Below, in pieces: positions 8,631 to 17,636 of a stretch of DNA of 64,000 bases. Source of the stretch: Prostheceraeus crozeri (lineage: Eukaryota > Platyhelminthes > Polycladida > Euryleptidae); contig CAJQUW010011027.1 of the NCBI GenBank assembly GCA_907163375.1, forward strand, positions 1 through 64,000. The letters run 5' to 3'. Each line of letters begins with the position of its first letter. The first letter of the stretch is position 1. The notes beneath the pieces are model-generated. The model made no database searches. It was not told the origin of the DNA and was given only the letters and a program-made list of their open reading frames with translations. A program made the translations under genes and the position numbers.

Positions 8631-11600
8631 GTAAGTTAAAGATTTCCTCTCTCATCTCCCTCAAACGTGTGACTAATAGCATCTTCCTCAATTTCAGGCA
8701 TCAACTTCATCACCAACGCCCTCTCTTCTCGAGGAAAGTTTAGAGTTATTGAGTCAAGGTAGGTTGTAACACTACACTGAGGCTTGAACAGAGATGATAG
8801 AATGATTTCTCTTTCAGGTGATGCGAGTTCCAGCTCAGAACTGTCGCGATATGGCAACGAGTGGGAATGTGCTGACTGTGGGCACATCTTCACGAGGAAA
8901 TGGGATCTCACCCGACACATCAAGCGAGGTGTTTGTCGACCTAAGCCGGCATCAATCTCCGAAGGTAGGGATGATTCTGTTAACGATGTCTCCTTTTCTT
9001 GCGACTTGTGCATTCAGTCTTTCGAGACACGTTTTGAACTATCTTCGCACAGACTTCAACATACACACACGAACGATACCTACACCAACGGTACCTCCTC
9101 TATCCGACTCACTGAGGTGTCCATAAATAATTTAGTGAGGAACTACCAGATGGACTCCTCAGAAACCATTGCTAACTTTGAGGAATGGTTTCATCAAAAT
9201 TCATCATTGATAGAAGCGCTCTTCAACAATTTAGACAATTTTAGGATGAAGGCGCTCATCTATCTTAAAATAAAATATGTAAAAATCGACCACCATACTG
9301 GACAAATAATAGAGAGGTTGGAGTTTCACATACCCTCCTCTCCTGCAACCGAGGTTGTAGACTATGAGTCTTGGATAAATTTTCACATCCAAGGATTAAA
9401 ATTAAATATTGATAAATTTAACGAGCGCGATAGCGGTCTCATTTTTGATGGCATTGAGTCCGCCTTATTTAAAATCAGTTTATTAGGAAATCATAGTGGT
9501 CGAGGCTCCTTTAAACTTCCAAAAAATTTAAAAAACAAAACAGCAGTCATCAATGTCGATTGCGAATCGCAATGTTTTAAATATGCTGTCCTCTCCATTC
9601 TCCACTATAATGACATCAATGCGAATCGAAATCGTACATATAGCTATAGGCAGTGGGAGAATGAATTAAACTTCGATGACTGTAATAGTGACGATATGAA
9701 AATTAAAGATATAGAAAAATTTGAAAAATTGAACAACATTAAAATAGTTCTCCATGTTTGGGAAAAGGGATTGAAGGGTGTGCGCTACAACTCGCGTTCG
9801 AGTTGTTATGAACGTACAGTAAACCTGTTATTAGTAAAAGAGGATGATAGTGAGGAATGGCACTACTGCGGCATTCCCAAAATCTCTCGCTTATACCACC
9901 ACTTAAGAAATTCTACCTCATCAGAGATTTATTACTGTGACAGATGCATTCGGAACTTTAGGAGTAAAAACAAATTTGAAACTCATTATGAGTGGTGTAA
10001 GCGAGGTAAACTGCAAATGGAACGCATGCCCAAAGATAAGGAGTTTTCATATAGAGAGAATGGTGATGAACTAAGTCCTCTTCGTGTCATCTATGCTGAC
10101 ATCGAATGCTATATCGATGATAACATCCATCGACCAGCAGCCATTTCCTGCTATGAAGTATGGCATGATCACTTTAGGAGTAGGCAAAATAAAATGCGCG
10201 TCTGGCAAGGTGAGGATTGTATTTACCAATTCCTACAATTCCTCGAACAGGCTGTAAAATTTCAACAAAAGTATGATGGTGAACTCTATCGCAGATCATT
10301 GCATATGACAGCAGATGATCAAGCAAAATTTGATAGTTGCAACGTTTGCCCCAAATGTAGGAAAACATTTGACGATGATAAGATTAAGAAAGTGCGCGAC
10401 CATGACCACATCACTGGTAAATTTAGAAACGCACTCTGTTCAAAATGTAATTTTTCGCTGAGGATGAAGCGGCGTACATTACCCGTCATTTTCCATAATT
10501 TCAAGGGCTACGACAGCCATATGATAATAAAAGGAGGTTTAGGTCAAATGAAAGAGTGGAAGCTTGATGTAATAGCACAAACGAGAGAGAAGTTTATGGC
10601 CATGACAGCAAAAGTGCCTGTCGATAAAACTAAAGAAAATAAGACGGTCTATTTTGATATAAAATTTTTAGATTCCTACCAATTTATGACTGCATCACTG
10701 GCCTCTCTCGTACAAAATCTAAAGTCTCTTCCACTAACACAAAATCTTAAGAAACAATATCCAAATCTAACCGATGAAGTCATCACACGGAAAGGAGTCT
10801 TTCCATATGCATATTTTGATGCAATTAGTAAACTCGGCGAGACTTCTCTTCCGCCCATAGATAAATTTAAAAATGATTTGACCGGTGCAGAATGTAAGAC
10901 CGAAGATTATGATCATGCACAAGATGCATGGATAAAATTTGACTGCCATACATTTGGTGAATATATGATTGCCTACCTTAAGTTAGATGTATTTTTGCTG
11001 GCTGATGTATTTCAGGAGTTTCGACGAGTGGCATTAGAAGAAGATAAGTTAGATCCCGTCCACTTTGTCAGTCTGCCAGCCATGTCATTTAAGTCTGCTT
11101 TTAAAATGACTGGTGAGACCATTCATCTCTTACAAGATCCAGAGATGTATAATTTATTTGAGCGAGGAATTCGCGGTGGTCTCACATTTGTAAATAAACA
11201 TAGGTTAAAATCAAAAATAGTAGGCAATGACCAGACTCATCTGAAGTATTATGACCAAAATAATTTGTATGGTAGTTCATTATCCAAACCGCTACCTCAC
11301 TCTGAGTTTAGCTGGTTAGATGATAGTGAAATTCAACATTTCTCCAACCCTTCCAACATACTAGCAATTCCAGATGAAGGTGATTGGGGATATTATTTTG
11401 AGATAGATCTAATCTATCCAAATAATATTAAACATAAAACCGTGGATTTTCCACTCGCACCCGAATCAGGTGAAGTGACCAAAGATATGTTTTCCGACTT
11501 TATGAAACAATTTCATAAAGATTTAGAATCATGCGGTCAACCCGACTATAAGCCTTGCCGCAAACTTTTACTCACCCAGTATGATAAAGAAAACTATCTA

Positions 11601-12602
11601 GTCCACTTTAGCATCTTAAAATTTTATTTAGAAATGGGTATGATTTTAAAAAGAGTTCACCGCATTATTAAATTTAGACAGAAAGCCTTCCTCAAACCAT
11701 ATATTGATAGCAACAGCCAGAAACGTGCACTAGCCCAAAATAATTTTGAAAAAGATTTTTATAAATATAAGAACAACAGTCTATTTGGTAAGACGATGGA
11801 GGATGTTAGAAAGCGCGTAAACTACAAACTAGTTAATGATGATCAAAAGTATCACAAATTGGTCTCATCACCTCTATTCATCGATAGAGACATTATCGAT
11901 GAGGACCTTATAGGTGTTAAAATGATAAAATCTGAAGTTGAGTTGTGCAAACCCATCTATATTGGTCAAGCTGTACTAGATTACTCTAAGCTTGAAATGT
12001 ACCAACTCTTTTATAAAATACTAAAACCATGTCCTCTCGTAAAAGAGGTTCGTTTGTTGGGTGGTGATACAGATAGTTTCTTCTTAGGTATTACCACTCA
12101 AAAAGATTTAAATTTCAATGAAGTAGGAAAATCTTTAGAAAGATATTTTGATACATCAAATTATCCTGCTGATCATCCACTCTACTCCATCAAAAATAAG
12201 GCAAAACTTGGCTGCTTTAAGGATGAGACAGCAGGGAAGGAGATAGCTGAAATGATTCTCCTCCGTCCAAAAATGTACAGTATGAAATTAAAGGATAGCG
12301 ACGATAGCATTAAGCGCGCTAAAGGCATATCAAAATCCATTGTGCAAAATATGAAACATAAGAATTTCAGGAAAGCCTATAGAAATAAAAATATAACGTT
12401 TGTCAATATGACAATCTTAAAATCTAAGTCGCATGAGATCAAAACTCATACTTTTAGGAAACGGGCGCTTTCAGCATGGGAGGATAAGAGGTGCTGGCTA
12501 GAACACAACATATCTCTTCCACATGGACATCCTGACACAAACATACCACCACCCAAAAGAATTAAACTCACACTACCACATTCAGGAGACGTCTTAGCAT
12601 AA
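8628..12602 (+). CDS. Protein-primed DNA polymerase B of Polinton-1
   Basis: It replicates the element by protein priming. Counting from an in-frame Met at 8784 (1272 codons), two C2H2-like fingers lie at about 26-50 and 72-95. A module shared with the gene at 22753 lies at about 110-235. A conserved CFKYAVLSILH...HYCGIPKISRLY module lies at 254-372, and a third finger at 382-405. Exonuclease motif I is ADIECY (about 437). A Cys/His endonuclease-VII-like insert is VRDHDHITGKFRNALCSKCN. Exo II is NFKGYDSH and exo III is YLKLD. Polymerase motifs are A (YYDQNNLYG), B (NNSLFGK), C (GDTDSFFL) and KLGCFK. Consensus splice sites suggest the true start is the ATG at 8628, with introns at 8631-8697 and 8759-8817 and a very short coding exon between. 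Every catalytic motif is present. Confidence 0.95.
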
Positions 12603-12907
12603 TCATCCTTAACTTAGTATTTTGATGTTGATTTCTGTAGATAAACATTGTTGTTTTATGTATCGCATGAGATTGTTTTTTCCTTGTGAATATGTGTCCA
12701 CATCTGTACATTCCCCATGTGATGACTTTTCCACTGAAAGACATTTTTCCTATCCCTGTATATTTCCACCCTTCACGAAGTAAAAAGACTTTTTGTATAT
12801 AACAATGTTTATTGAAGTGCGCTCATGTATATATTTTCAGTGGATGTTGTATAAAGTCTATTGCTTCACATTCATGTACATATTTCAATAAATGTTGTAT
12901 AAAGACT
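12603..12907. terminator. Convergent 3' ends between polymerase and minus-strand gene
   Basis: This 305-bp gap holds polyadenylation signals for both directions. A plus-strand AATAAA near 12889 serves the polymerase and a minus-strand AATAAA near 12812 serves the gene ending at 12908. The two transcripts would therefore overlap at their 3' ends. A stretch like ATGTTGTATAAAG is repeated within it. No gene is seen here. Confidence 0.6.
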
Positions 12908-14458
12908 TCACTTTGTTTTCCGAAACACTAACGTTATGAGGGATTTAGTATCTTTCACATGGATGCACTCTTGTAAACCATTGGTAATTTTGATAGCAAT
13001 AGAGGGTATAGTTTGTTTGACGACGGGATGATAGAAAATAGATTCAAACATCTTCTCGACTATTCCATATGAAGCGTCTTTATCATGAATGAAATCACGT
13101 AAAATGTATTCTTTTTTCTCACCAACAGAAATAGGTAGAATCAAATCACTTTGAATGTAAAGGTGCTGTTCATGTTTATCAAGTGTCATTGGTGTTTCTA
13201 TACCAATCGTATGCGCAGCAGCAAACACAGTTTGTAGCATTGAAAAACCAAAGAGTTTTTTCAAATTTTTACTCAATTGACATTGAATGTCATCACCCAG
13301 TTTCAGAACAACGCGTTGATTTTCAATTGAAAACGAAATGTGGTGTGTCTTTGCATCATATTTACTTTTCATCACATGCTTCAACTTCTGTTGTATATAA
13401 GGATTTACTACATGAATGAAGCTTTCAACTGTATGATATAGACGCGGCATTATATTGATAGCAACTTTAGATTCTTCATAAGACTGGTAAATTTTCTTGA
13501 TGCGATCACCATAGATGTCCACCCACCATTCATCATTAACTGAATCAGCTTTAGTGTGATATTCATGAGAACCATACACCACACCGCTTCCAATAATAGG
13601 CGTATAATGTCTTACAAAATGACGCAAGGTTGGAGAGAAATAAACTGTAAGTTTGTCATTATATTTCTGAATAACCAACTTATTTTTGTCCGCCATAATT
13701 TTCTCTCCATACTTCTTACCCACAGTCTCATTCCATCGTTTTACTAACTCAATAAGTGATAAAGGTTGAACACCACGCTTTTTCAAAATGATGCGTTCTT
13801 CGCATTCTACAACATCTTCATCAAATATTTTAAATCTATAATGAAATTTGTTGATTCGATTTGAATAAACTTTTTTAACATTTGCAGTAGCAATTGACGT
13901 TAGATGTAGTCCATGACCAAAACCAAGATGTGGATAGAATTCACTATCCAACCTCAGCGTAAGACCTTTAGTAAAAGAATGAAAGCGGAGGAACTGTCTC
14001 CCACTCCAATGATAGATAGTAAACTCATAAGCTTTCTGATTTTTATTCTTCATGATAGAAGTATTACCACTGTTGAATGCCTTAATAATTTTCTCATTCC
14101 CAAATGGCTCATAAGAATCTGATTTTATCTGAATCCATTCATAGTTCCACTTTCCATCTGATGTTAAATTGTATGGGAACTGAAATGCATTATTCATCGT
14201 TATTCCATCATGGGTGCGAGGAGTCAATATCATTTCTTCCAAATCATTCACATTCTGAATATTGCTATCATAGCAAATACTAGAAACGCCAACTTCCCAT
14301 TCACCTTCTAAATGCAGTGGCCGATTTAATTCTACTCGATAGTCTGATGGTTTATTTTTGGGAAATTTATTCATAGAAGCATTACTGGGCAAGTAGATTA
14401 GAAACGAGTCCTTATTTTCACTTTCCATATTATTCACATTGGAAAAATATATTAGCAT
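12908..14458 (-). CDS. Polinton-1 WEVGV-type protein 1 (candidate minor virion protein)
   Basis: 516 codons. The likely start is the internal Met at about 14428 (MESENKDSF), because the family begins with a strand like SFLIYLPSNAS followed by PLHLEGEWEVGVSSI. This opening is shared with the next gene upstream (14468-15886). Both also share a later block resembling LRHF(V/L)RH and a C-terminal region around HISFS, so the two are paralogs. I recall similar proteins in many invertebrate Polinton-like loci, without a settled function. A penton, fibre or other minor virion role is inference. There is no signal peptide or clear transmembrane segment. Confidence 0.75.
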   Translation of the reverse strand: MLIYFSNVNNMESENKDSFLIYLPSNASMNKFPKNKPSDYRVELNRPLHLEGEWEVGVSSICYDSNIQNVNDLEEMILTPRTHDGITMNNAFQFPYNLTSDGKWNYEWIQIKSDSYEPFGNEKIIKAFNSGNTSIMKNKNQKAYEFTIYHWSGRQFLRFHSFTKGLTLRLDSEFYPHLGFGHGLHLTSIATANVKKVYSNRINKFHYRFKIFDEDVVECEERIILKKRGVQPLSLIELVKRWNETVGKKYGEKIMADKNKLVIQKYNDKLTVYFSPTLRHFVRHYTPIIGSGVVYGSHEYHTKADSVNDEWWVDIYGDRIKKIYQSYEESKVAINIMPRLYHTVESFIHVVNPYIQQKLKHVMKSKYDAKTHHISFSIENQRVVLKLGDDIQCQLSKNLKKLFGFSMLQTVFAAAHTIGIETPMTLDKHEQHLYIQSDLILPISVGEKKEYILRDFIHDKDASYGIVEKMFESIFYHPVVKQTIPSIAIKITNGLQECIHVKDTKSLITLVFRKTK

Positions 14459-14467
14459 ACGTTTGCA

Positions 14468-15886
14468 TTAACTCTTCATTCGGAAATGGAGTGTAATACT
14501 TGTCACAGCATCTTTATGAAAAGGAATCAACGCACCAGCATCATCATAAATGGCAATATCAATTTGTGGGATGTAGTTTGATTTCAGCTTTGTATAATGC
14601 ACTTTCTTGAAAGTATGCTCAGATAAAATACTGCAGCTTTTTGGCTGGTATGGTATCATTGCTAGCAATGGAGCTTCAACATCTCCCACACGTACATCTT
14701 CACCAATATTGGAATATATCTGAAAATAGTTAATACGACGCGATAGCGACATGTCTGCGCTAGCTTTGGTTACAGTACCACTTTTAAAGATATTTTGATC
14801 AAAACCCAAAATGTCCATTAGAGTTTTATCCATAATTAGTTCAATACCTTTTCCATTTATAGTGAGAGACAAAGTACCTTCTTTTTCAGAAAATGAAATA
14901 TGTTGCTCATTAATCACTTCATTTAAATAATCTACAACCAATTTAACCGAAGTAATAATGCGAGGCATCAACACTCTTGTTTCATGTAAGAAACCACCAA
15001 AAGGCTCTACACACTTTCTGTATAAAGATACGGCCCATTCTGTATCAAATTGATTTGACCTTTCACATGGTAAATGTTGCATATCAGATTTTCCATGAAC
15101 AGCTGCAGAACGATGTCGTAAGAACTGATGAAAATCTTTTGAACAAACTAATGCTAGATCATCATCATTTAATTTGCTTATTGCAATATGATTAGATGAT
15201 TTAATATAAGTCAATGTTGCCACTTGTTTGTCATCAACTCGAAGGAGATAATTAAATTTCTTCAATAATGTTTCAGGAGTCATGTTTGTCTTTCTTGGCT
15301 TAATCACAATCTTCTTCACCAACGTCTTCTCATTTCTTGGAATAAGATCTACATAATAAGCTTCCTCTCGATATATTAACTGTTTATGACCACTTATGTG
15401 GTAATTAACGTTAAAATTATCATAGCTTGTTAAGGCGCTAGCGAGGTAGCCTAAATCATTTCTTAAACTTGGACTTAAACCAACAATCCAATCTTTCTCA
15501 ACTACATGATGTACATAATTATAATCATCATTGTGCGGAGTAAATTGGACAATATGTTTACACGCTTTATTCAAGAAATCATATATAAACTTTTTACATG
15601 ATAAGAGATCTTTCTTTGGCCACTGTGGAATGTATACTCGGCACCCCTTTTCACATTGATAAGCAGCTGTACGCCTCATATTAATAGTCATCACCTCATG
15701 ATCAAAAGTATAGACACAGTTGCTATAAACAAGTTGAGTGACACCCACTTCCCAATTCCCATTTAGCTGTTGTGCATGATCAATGGGAGTAGAAAAGAGT
15801 GCGGCTCGATTGCTAGTAAATCTCTTTGTAGCCGCATTGCTAAGCAAAATATGATAAAACGACATTTTTATATTGCTAATCTGCAA
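14468..15886 (-). CDS. Polinton-1 WEVGV-type protein 2 (paralog, candidate virion protein)
   Basis: 472 codons. The likelier start is the Met at 15865 (MSFYHILLSNAATKRFTSN), which aligns with the paralog and is preceded by an A/T-rich TATAAAA-like run in the second Polinton. The shared opening is followed by LNGNWEVGVTQL. Its start lies only about 35 bp from the start of the divergent plus-strand gene, so both use a minimal bidirectional region. The stop is nine bases from the next gene, which suggests a common transcript. The function is unknown, and a structural role is inferred from length, pairing and position beside the capsid block. Confidence 0.75.
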   Translation of the reverse strand: MQISNIKMSFYHILLSNAATKRFTSNRAALFSTPIDHAQQLNGNWEVGVTQLVYSNCVYTFDHEVMTINMRRTAAYQCEKGCRVYIPQWPKKDLLSCKKFIYDFLNKACKHIVQFTPHNDDYNYVHHVVEKDWIVGLSPSLRNDLGYLASALTSYDNFNVNYHISGHKQLIYREEAYYVDLIPRNEKTLVKKIVIKPRKTNMTPETLLKKFNYLLRVDDKQVATLTYIKSSNHIAISKLNDDDLALVCSKDFHQFLRHRSAAVHGKSDMQHLPCERSNQFDTEWAVSLYRKCVEPFGGFLHETRVLMPRIITSVKLVVDYLNEVINEQHISFSEKEGTLSLTINGKGIELIMDKTLMDILGFDQNIFKSGTVTKASADMSLSRRINYFQIYSNIGEDVRVGDVEAPLLAMIPYQPKSCSILSEHTFKKVHYTKLKSNYIPQIDIAIYDDAGALIPFHKDAVTSITLHFRMKS

Positions 15887-15888
15887 CT

Positions 15889-16257
15889 TTGCATAACATC
15901 ATGAAGACTTGGATTTTGGACTCTCTACAATATATCAGAGTTGATCGTGATGGAAACGTACATTTCAAAAATTCTCATGGTCATACATCAAGAGGAATTA
16001 CATTAACATGGCGACAATTTGTCAACCTCAATGATATCATGAGGGATTTGGAATATTTTGAAACATTAAGATTCATCTCCTTGGGTGATCAAGTTTGGTT
16101 TCAACATTACAGAAATGAAATTCAAATCTACCATTCTCATTCCGCAAACTGTTTCTCATTTCGCAAATACAATTGGGAGAAGTATAGAAGATACATACAT
16201 CGCTCCATCATGACATTTATTCGTCGTGAGTTCATCGCCCTACTATGCAAATCTTAA
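15889..16257 (+). CDS. Polinton-1 PC4-like candidate A
   Basis: 122 codons; the likely start is the second Met, at 15901 (MKTWILDSLQYIRVD). The pattern of a beta strand, a DGNVHFKN turn, then RGITLTWRQFVNLNDIM resembles the PC4/p15 single-stranded-DNA-binding coactivator, where a strand-rich half ends in GISLxxxxWxxL before the helix. A second, weaker copy of the same strand-helix pattern follows (DQVWFQH...FSFRKYNWEKYRRYIHRSI). It is a clear paralog of the next gene (shared LDSLQ.I..D.....F, YF, WEKY, HRSI). It sits first in a three-gene plus-strand cassette ending in the TBP-like gene. The PC4 assignment is tentative. Confidence 0.55.
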   Translation: MHNIMKTWILDSLQYIRVDRDGNVHFKNSHGHTSRGITLTWRQFVNLNDIMRDLEYFETLRFISLGDQVWFQHYRNEIQIYHSHSANCFSFRKYNWEKYRRYIHRSIMTFIRREFIALLCKS

Positions 16258-16279
16258 TCAGATATGATTACCACGCACC

Positions 16280-16930
16280 ATGAGTTGGAAATTAGATTCC
16301 CTACAACGTATTGAAACGGATCATGATCGAAACGTCTATTTCAAAGATTCAACTGGAAATGTGAGAAGAGAGTTTGTTTTATCTTATCGTCATTTTCAAT
16401 CTCTACATCATATCATGAAGGACTTGAAATACTTCTATATGAAAAGACATTCACGTATTGGAAATCGCATCTGGCTGCGCGTCAACAATCGGCGAATTCA
16501 ACTCTATCATTCCCAACTTCATACTAACTTCACATTTCATCAAGGTAGTTGGGAAAAGTATAAAAGGAAGGTACATCGCTCAATTTACTCATTCTTTCAT
16601 CATGAAGCGCCATCGCTACACCATCGTCAACATTCTCCGTCGCTTCAGACTCTACACCAAAATCGATCTCACAACATTACACCAACAGCTTCCAAACAGC
16701 AAGTATTACCCGGGCCGTCCTCAAATGTTAGTGGTGAAGATGAACAATTCACGGAATCTTCAACTCTTCCCAAATGGGACTGTACAGATTCTCGGCGCCC
16801 TTTCTCATTCATCGGCGCAGTCAATGCGCTTAGAGCTACAGAGACTACTACGTCGGATATGGAAGAGGGAGAGGTGTGTGATGTCGAATCTGACTGTGGA
16901 CAATATGGTGATCTCTACTCAATTGAGTGA
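16280..16930 (+). CDS. Polinton-1 PC4-like candidate B with disordered tail
   Basis: 216 codons. Residues 1-108 are paralogous to the preceding gene, with the same spacing of LDSLQRIETD, WLRVNN, IQLYHS, WEKYKRKVHRSI. The rest is His/Ser/Pro-rich, then acidic (DMEEGEVCDVESD), and looks disordered. That tail overlaps the first 329 bases of the TBP-like gene in another frame. The same overlap is open in the second Polinton (62451-63101). The acidic tail would suit an activator or recruiter, but that is inference. Confidence 0.6.
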   Translation: MSWKLDSLQRIETDHDRNVYFKDSTGNVRREFVLSYRHFQSLHHIMKDLKYFYMKRHSRIGNRIWLRVNNRRIQLYHSQLHTNFTFHQGSWEKYKRKVHRSIYSFFHHEAPSLHHRQHSPSLQTLHQNRSHNITPTASKQQVLPGPSSNVSGEDEQFTESSTLPKWDCTDSRRPFSFIGAVNALRATETTTSDMEEGEVCDVESDCGQYGDLYSIE

Positions 16931-17147
16931 CAGTCTATCATTTTTGAAGATTCGTACCAGCAGTTACAGTTTGTGTTATGAACCCGAACTTTTTCCTGCA
17001 GCTCTCATTAGTTGTTGGTTGCCTGTGCATGTGGCAATCTTTCATAATAGTAAAGTGATCATTACTGGACTAAAATCTCATGAACAAGCAAATATGATCC
17101 TAGACTATCTCATTGAGTATGTACGTACCCAGCGGATTGTAAAATAA
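16602..17147 (+). CDS. TATA-binding protein (TBP) homolog encoded by Polinton-1
   Basis: 181 codons from the ATG at 16602, the length of a bare TBP core (about 180 residues). Two direct repeats are visible. Repeat 1 has TIVNILRRF, KIDLTTLHQQLPNSKYYPGRP, LVVKM, LQLFPNGTVQILGA. Repeat 2 has LTVDNMVISTQL, SYSLCYEPELFP, HVAIFHNSKVIITGLKS. The block YEPELFP and the IF..SKV..TG.K turn are near-identical to the second repeat of eukaryotic TBP. Of four DNA-intercalating phenylalanines in TBP, three have counterparts (F56, F131, F147). The first is replaced, near P40. There is no long N-terminal domain. The stop overlaps an AATAAA signal. It is conserved in Polinton-2. I expect it to bind TATA promoters of the element, or to compete with host TBP. 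Confidence 0.88.
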   Translation: MKRHRYTIVNILRRFRLYTKIDLTTLHQQLPNSKYYPGRPQMLVVKMNNSRNLQLFPNGTVQILGALSHSSAQSMRLELQRLLRRIWKRERCVMSNLTVDNMVISTQLSDSLSFLKIRTSSYSLCYEPELFPAALISCWLPVHVAIFHNSKVIITGLKSHEQANMILDYLIEYVRTQRIVK

Positions 17148-17174
17148 AAAACAATTTTTTCCAACATGATGTTT
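17148..17174. terminator. 27-bp convergent polyadenylation zone
   Basis: The TBP-like gene and the protease gene converge with only 27 bp between stop codons. AATAAA-type signals for both strands (about 17143-17149 plus, about 17175-17181 minus) overlap or touch the stop codons, leaving almost no 3' untranslated region. Confidence 0.6.
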
Positions 17175-17636
17175 TTATTTCAAATCATGATAGAACTTAC
17201 AAATCATTTTTTCATTAGAGGATGGATTACATGAAAAGTTTTGAATAACAGATGCAAATCGAGATACATGTAAACGTTTTAAGATGAAGTACAGTACAAA
17301 AGCACCACACGTTGATGAAAGTGGATGTTGTAGTATGCGTTCATTTCGCTGATATTGACGCGTATGTTTTCTCAACCACTGCTGTGTTGGTATATTTGGA
17401 GGTTGAGCAAGAGAGTCAAATAGTTCACCACGTCGGTCTTCTCCAATAAAGATCGCTTTCCAATGCTCACCGCCTAAATTCTGTGAATGAGTGTTTAGCA
17501 CAATAAAGATGGGATAGTGATTTACTGCAGGTGGTAAGGTATCGAGTGAATAGACATTATCGAAAGCTTTCAACGTCGCTTCGTCTGCATTACGCTGCAC
17601 TTTAGTCTTAATATCGTCAGCAGTCAACCAACTCAT
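17175..17636 (-). CDS. Adenain/Ulp1-like cysteine protease of Polinton-1
   Basis: 153 codons, short as for adenovirus-type proteases. It processes virion proteins in related viruses. The catalytic series is visible: H58 in GGEHWKAIFI, D74 in ELFDSL, Q103 in ERILQHP and C110 in SSTCGAFVLYFI. It starts within the stop codon of the capsid gene (TAATG overlap), so the two are surely expressed together. The family is the Polinton PRO gene. Confidence 0.92.
   Translation of the reverse strand: MSWLTADDIKTKVQRNADEATLKAFDNVYSLDTLPPAVNHYPIFIVLNTHSQNLGGEHWKAIFIGEDRRGELFDSLAQPPNIPTQQWLRKHTRQYQRNERILQHPLSSTCGAFVLYFILKRLHVSRFASVIQNFSCNPSSNEKMICKFYHDLK

Noticed and set aside
16458-16601. In-frame N-terminal extension of the TBP homolog (from 16458)
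   Set aside because: It lies over the folded part of the preceding gene and reads as a shadow. The Met at 16602 starts exactly at the TBP core.
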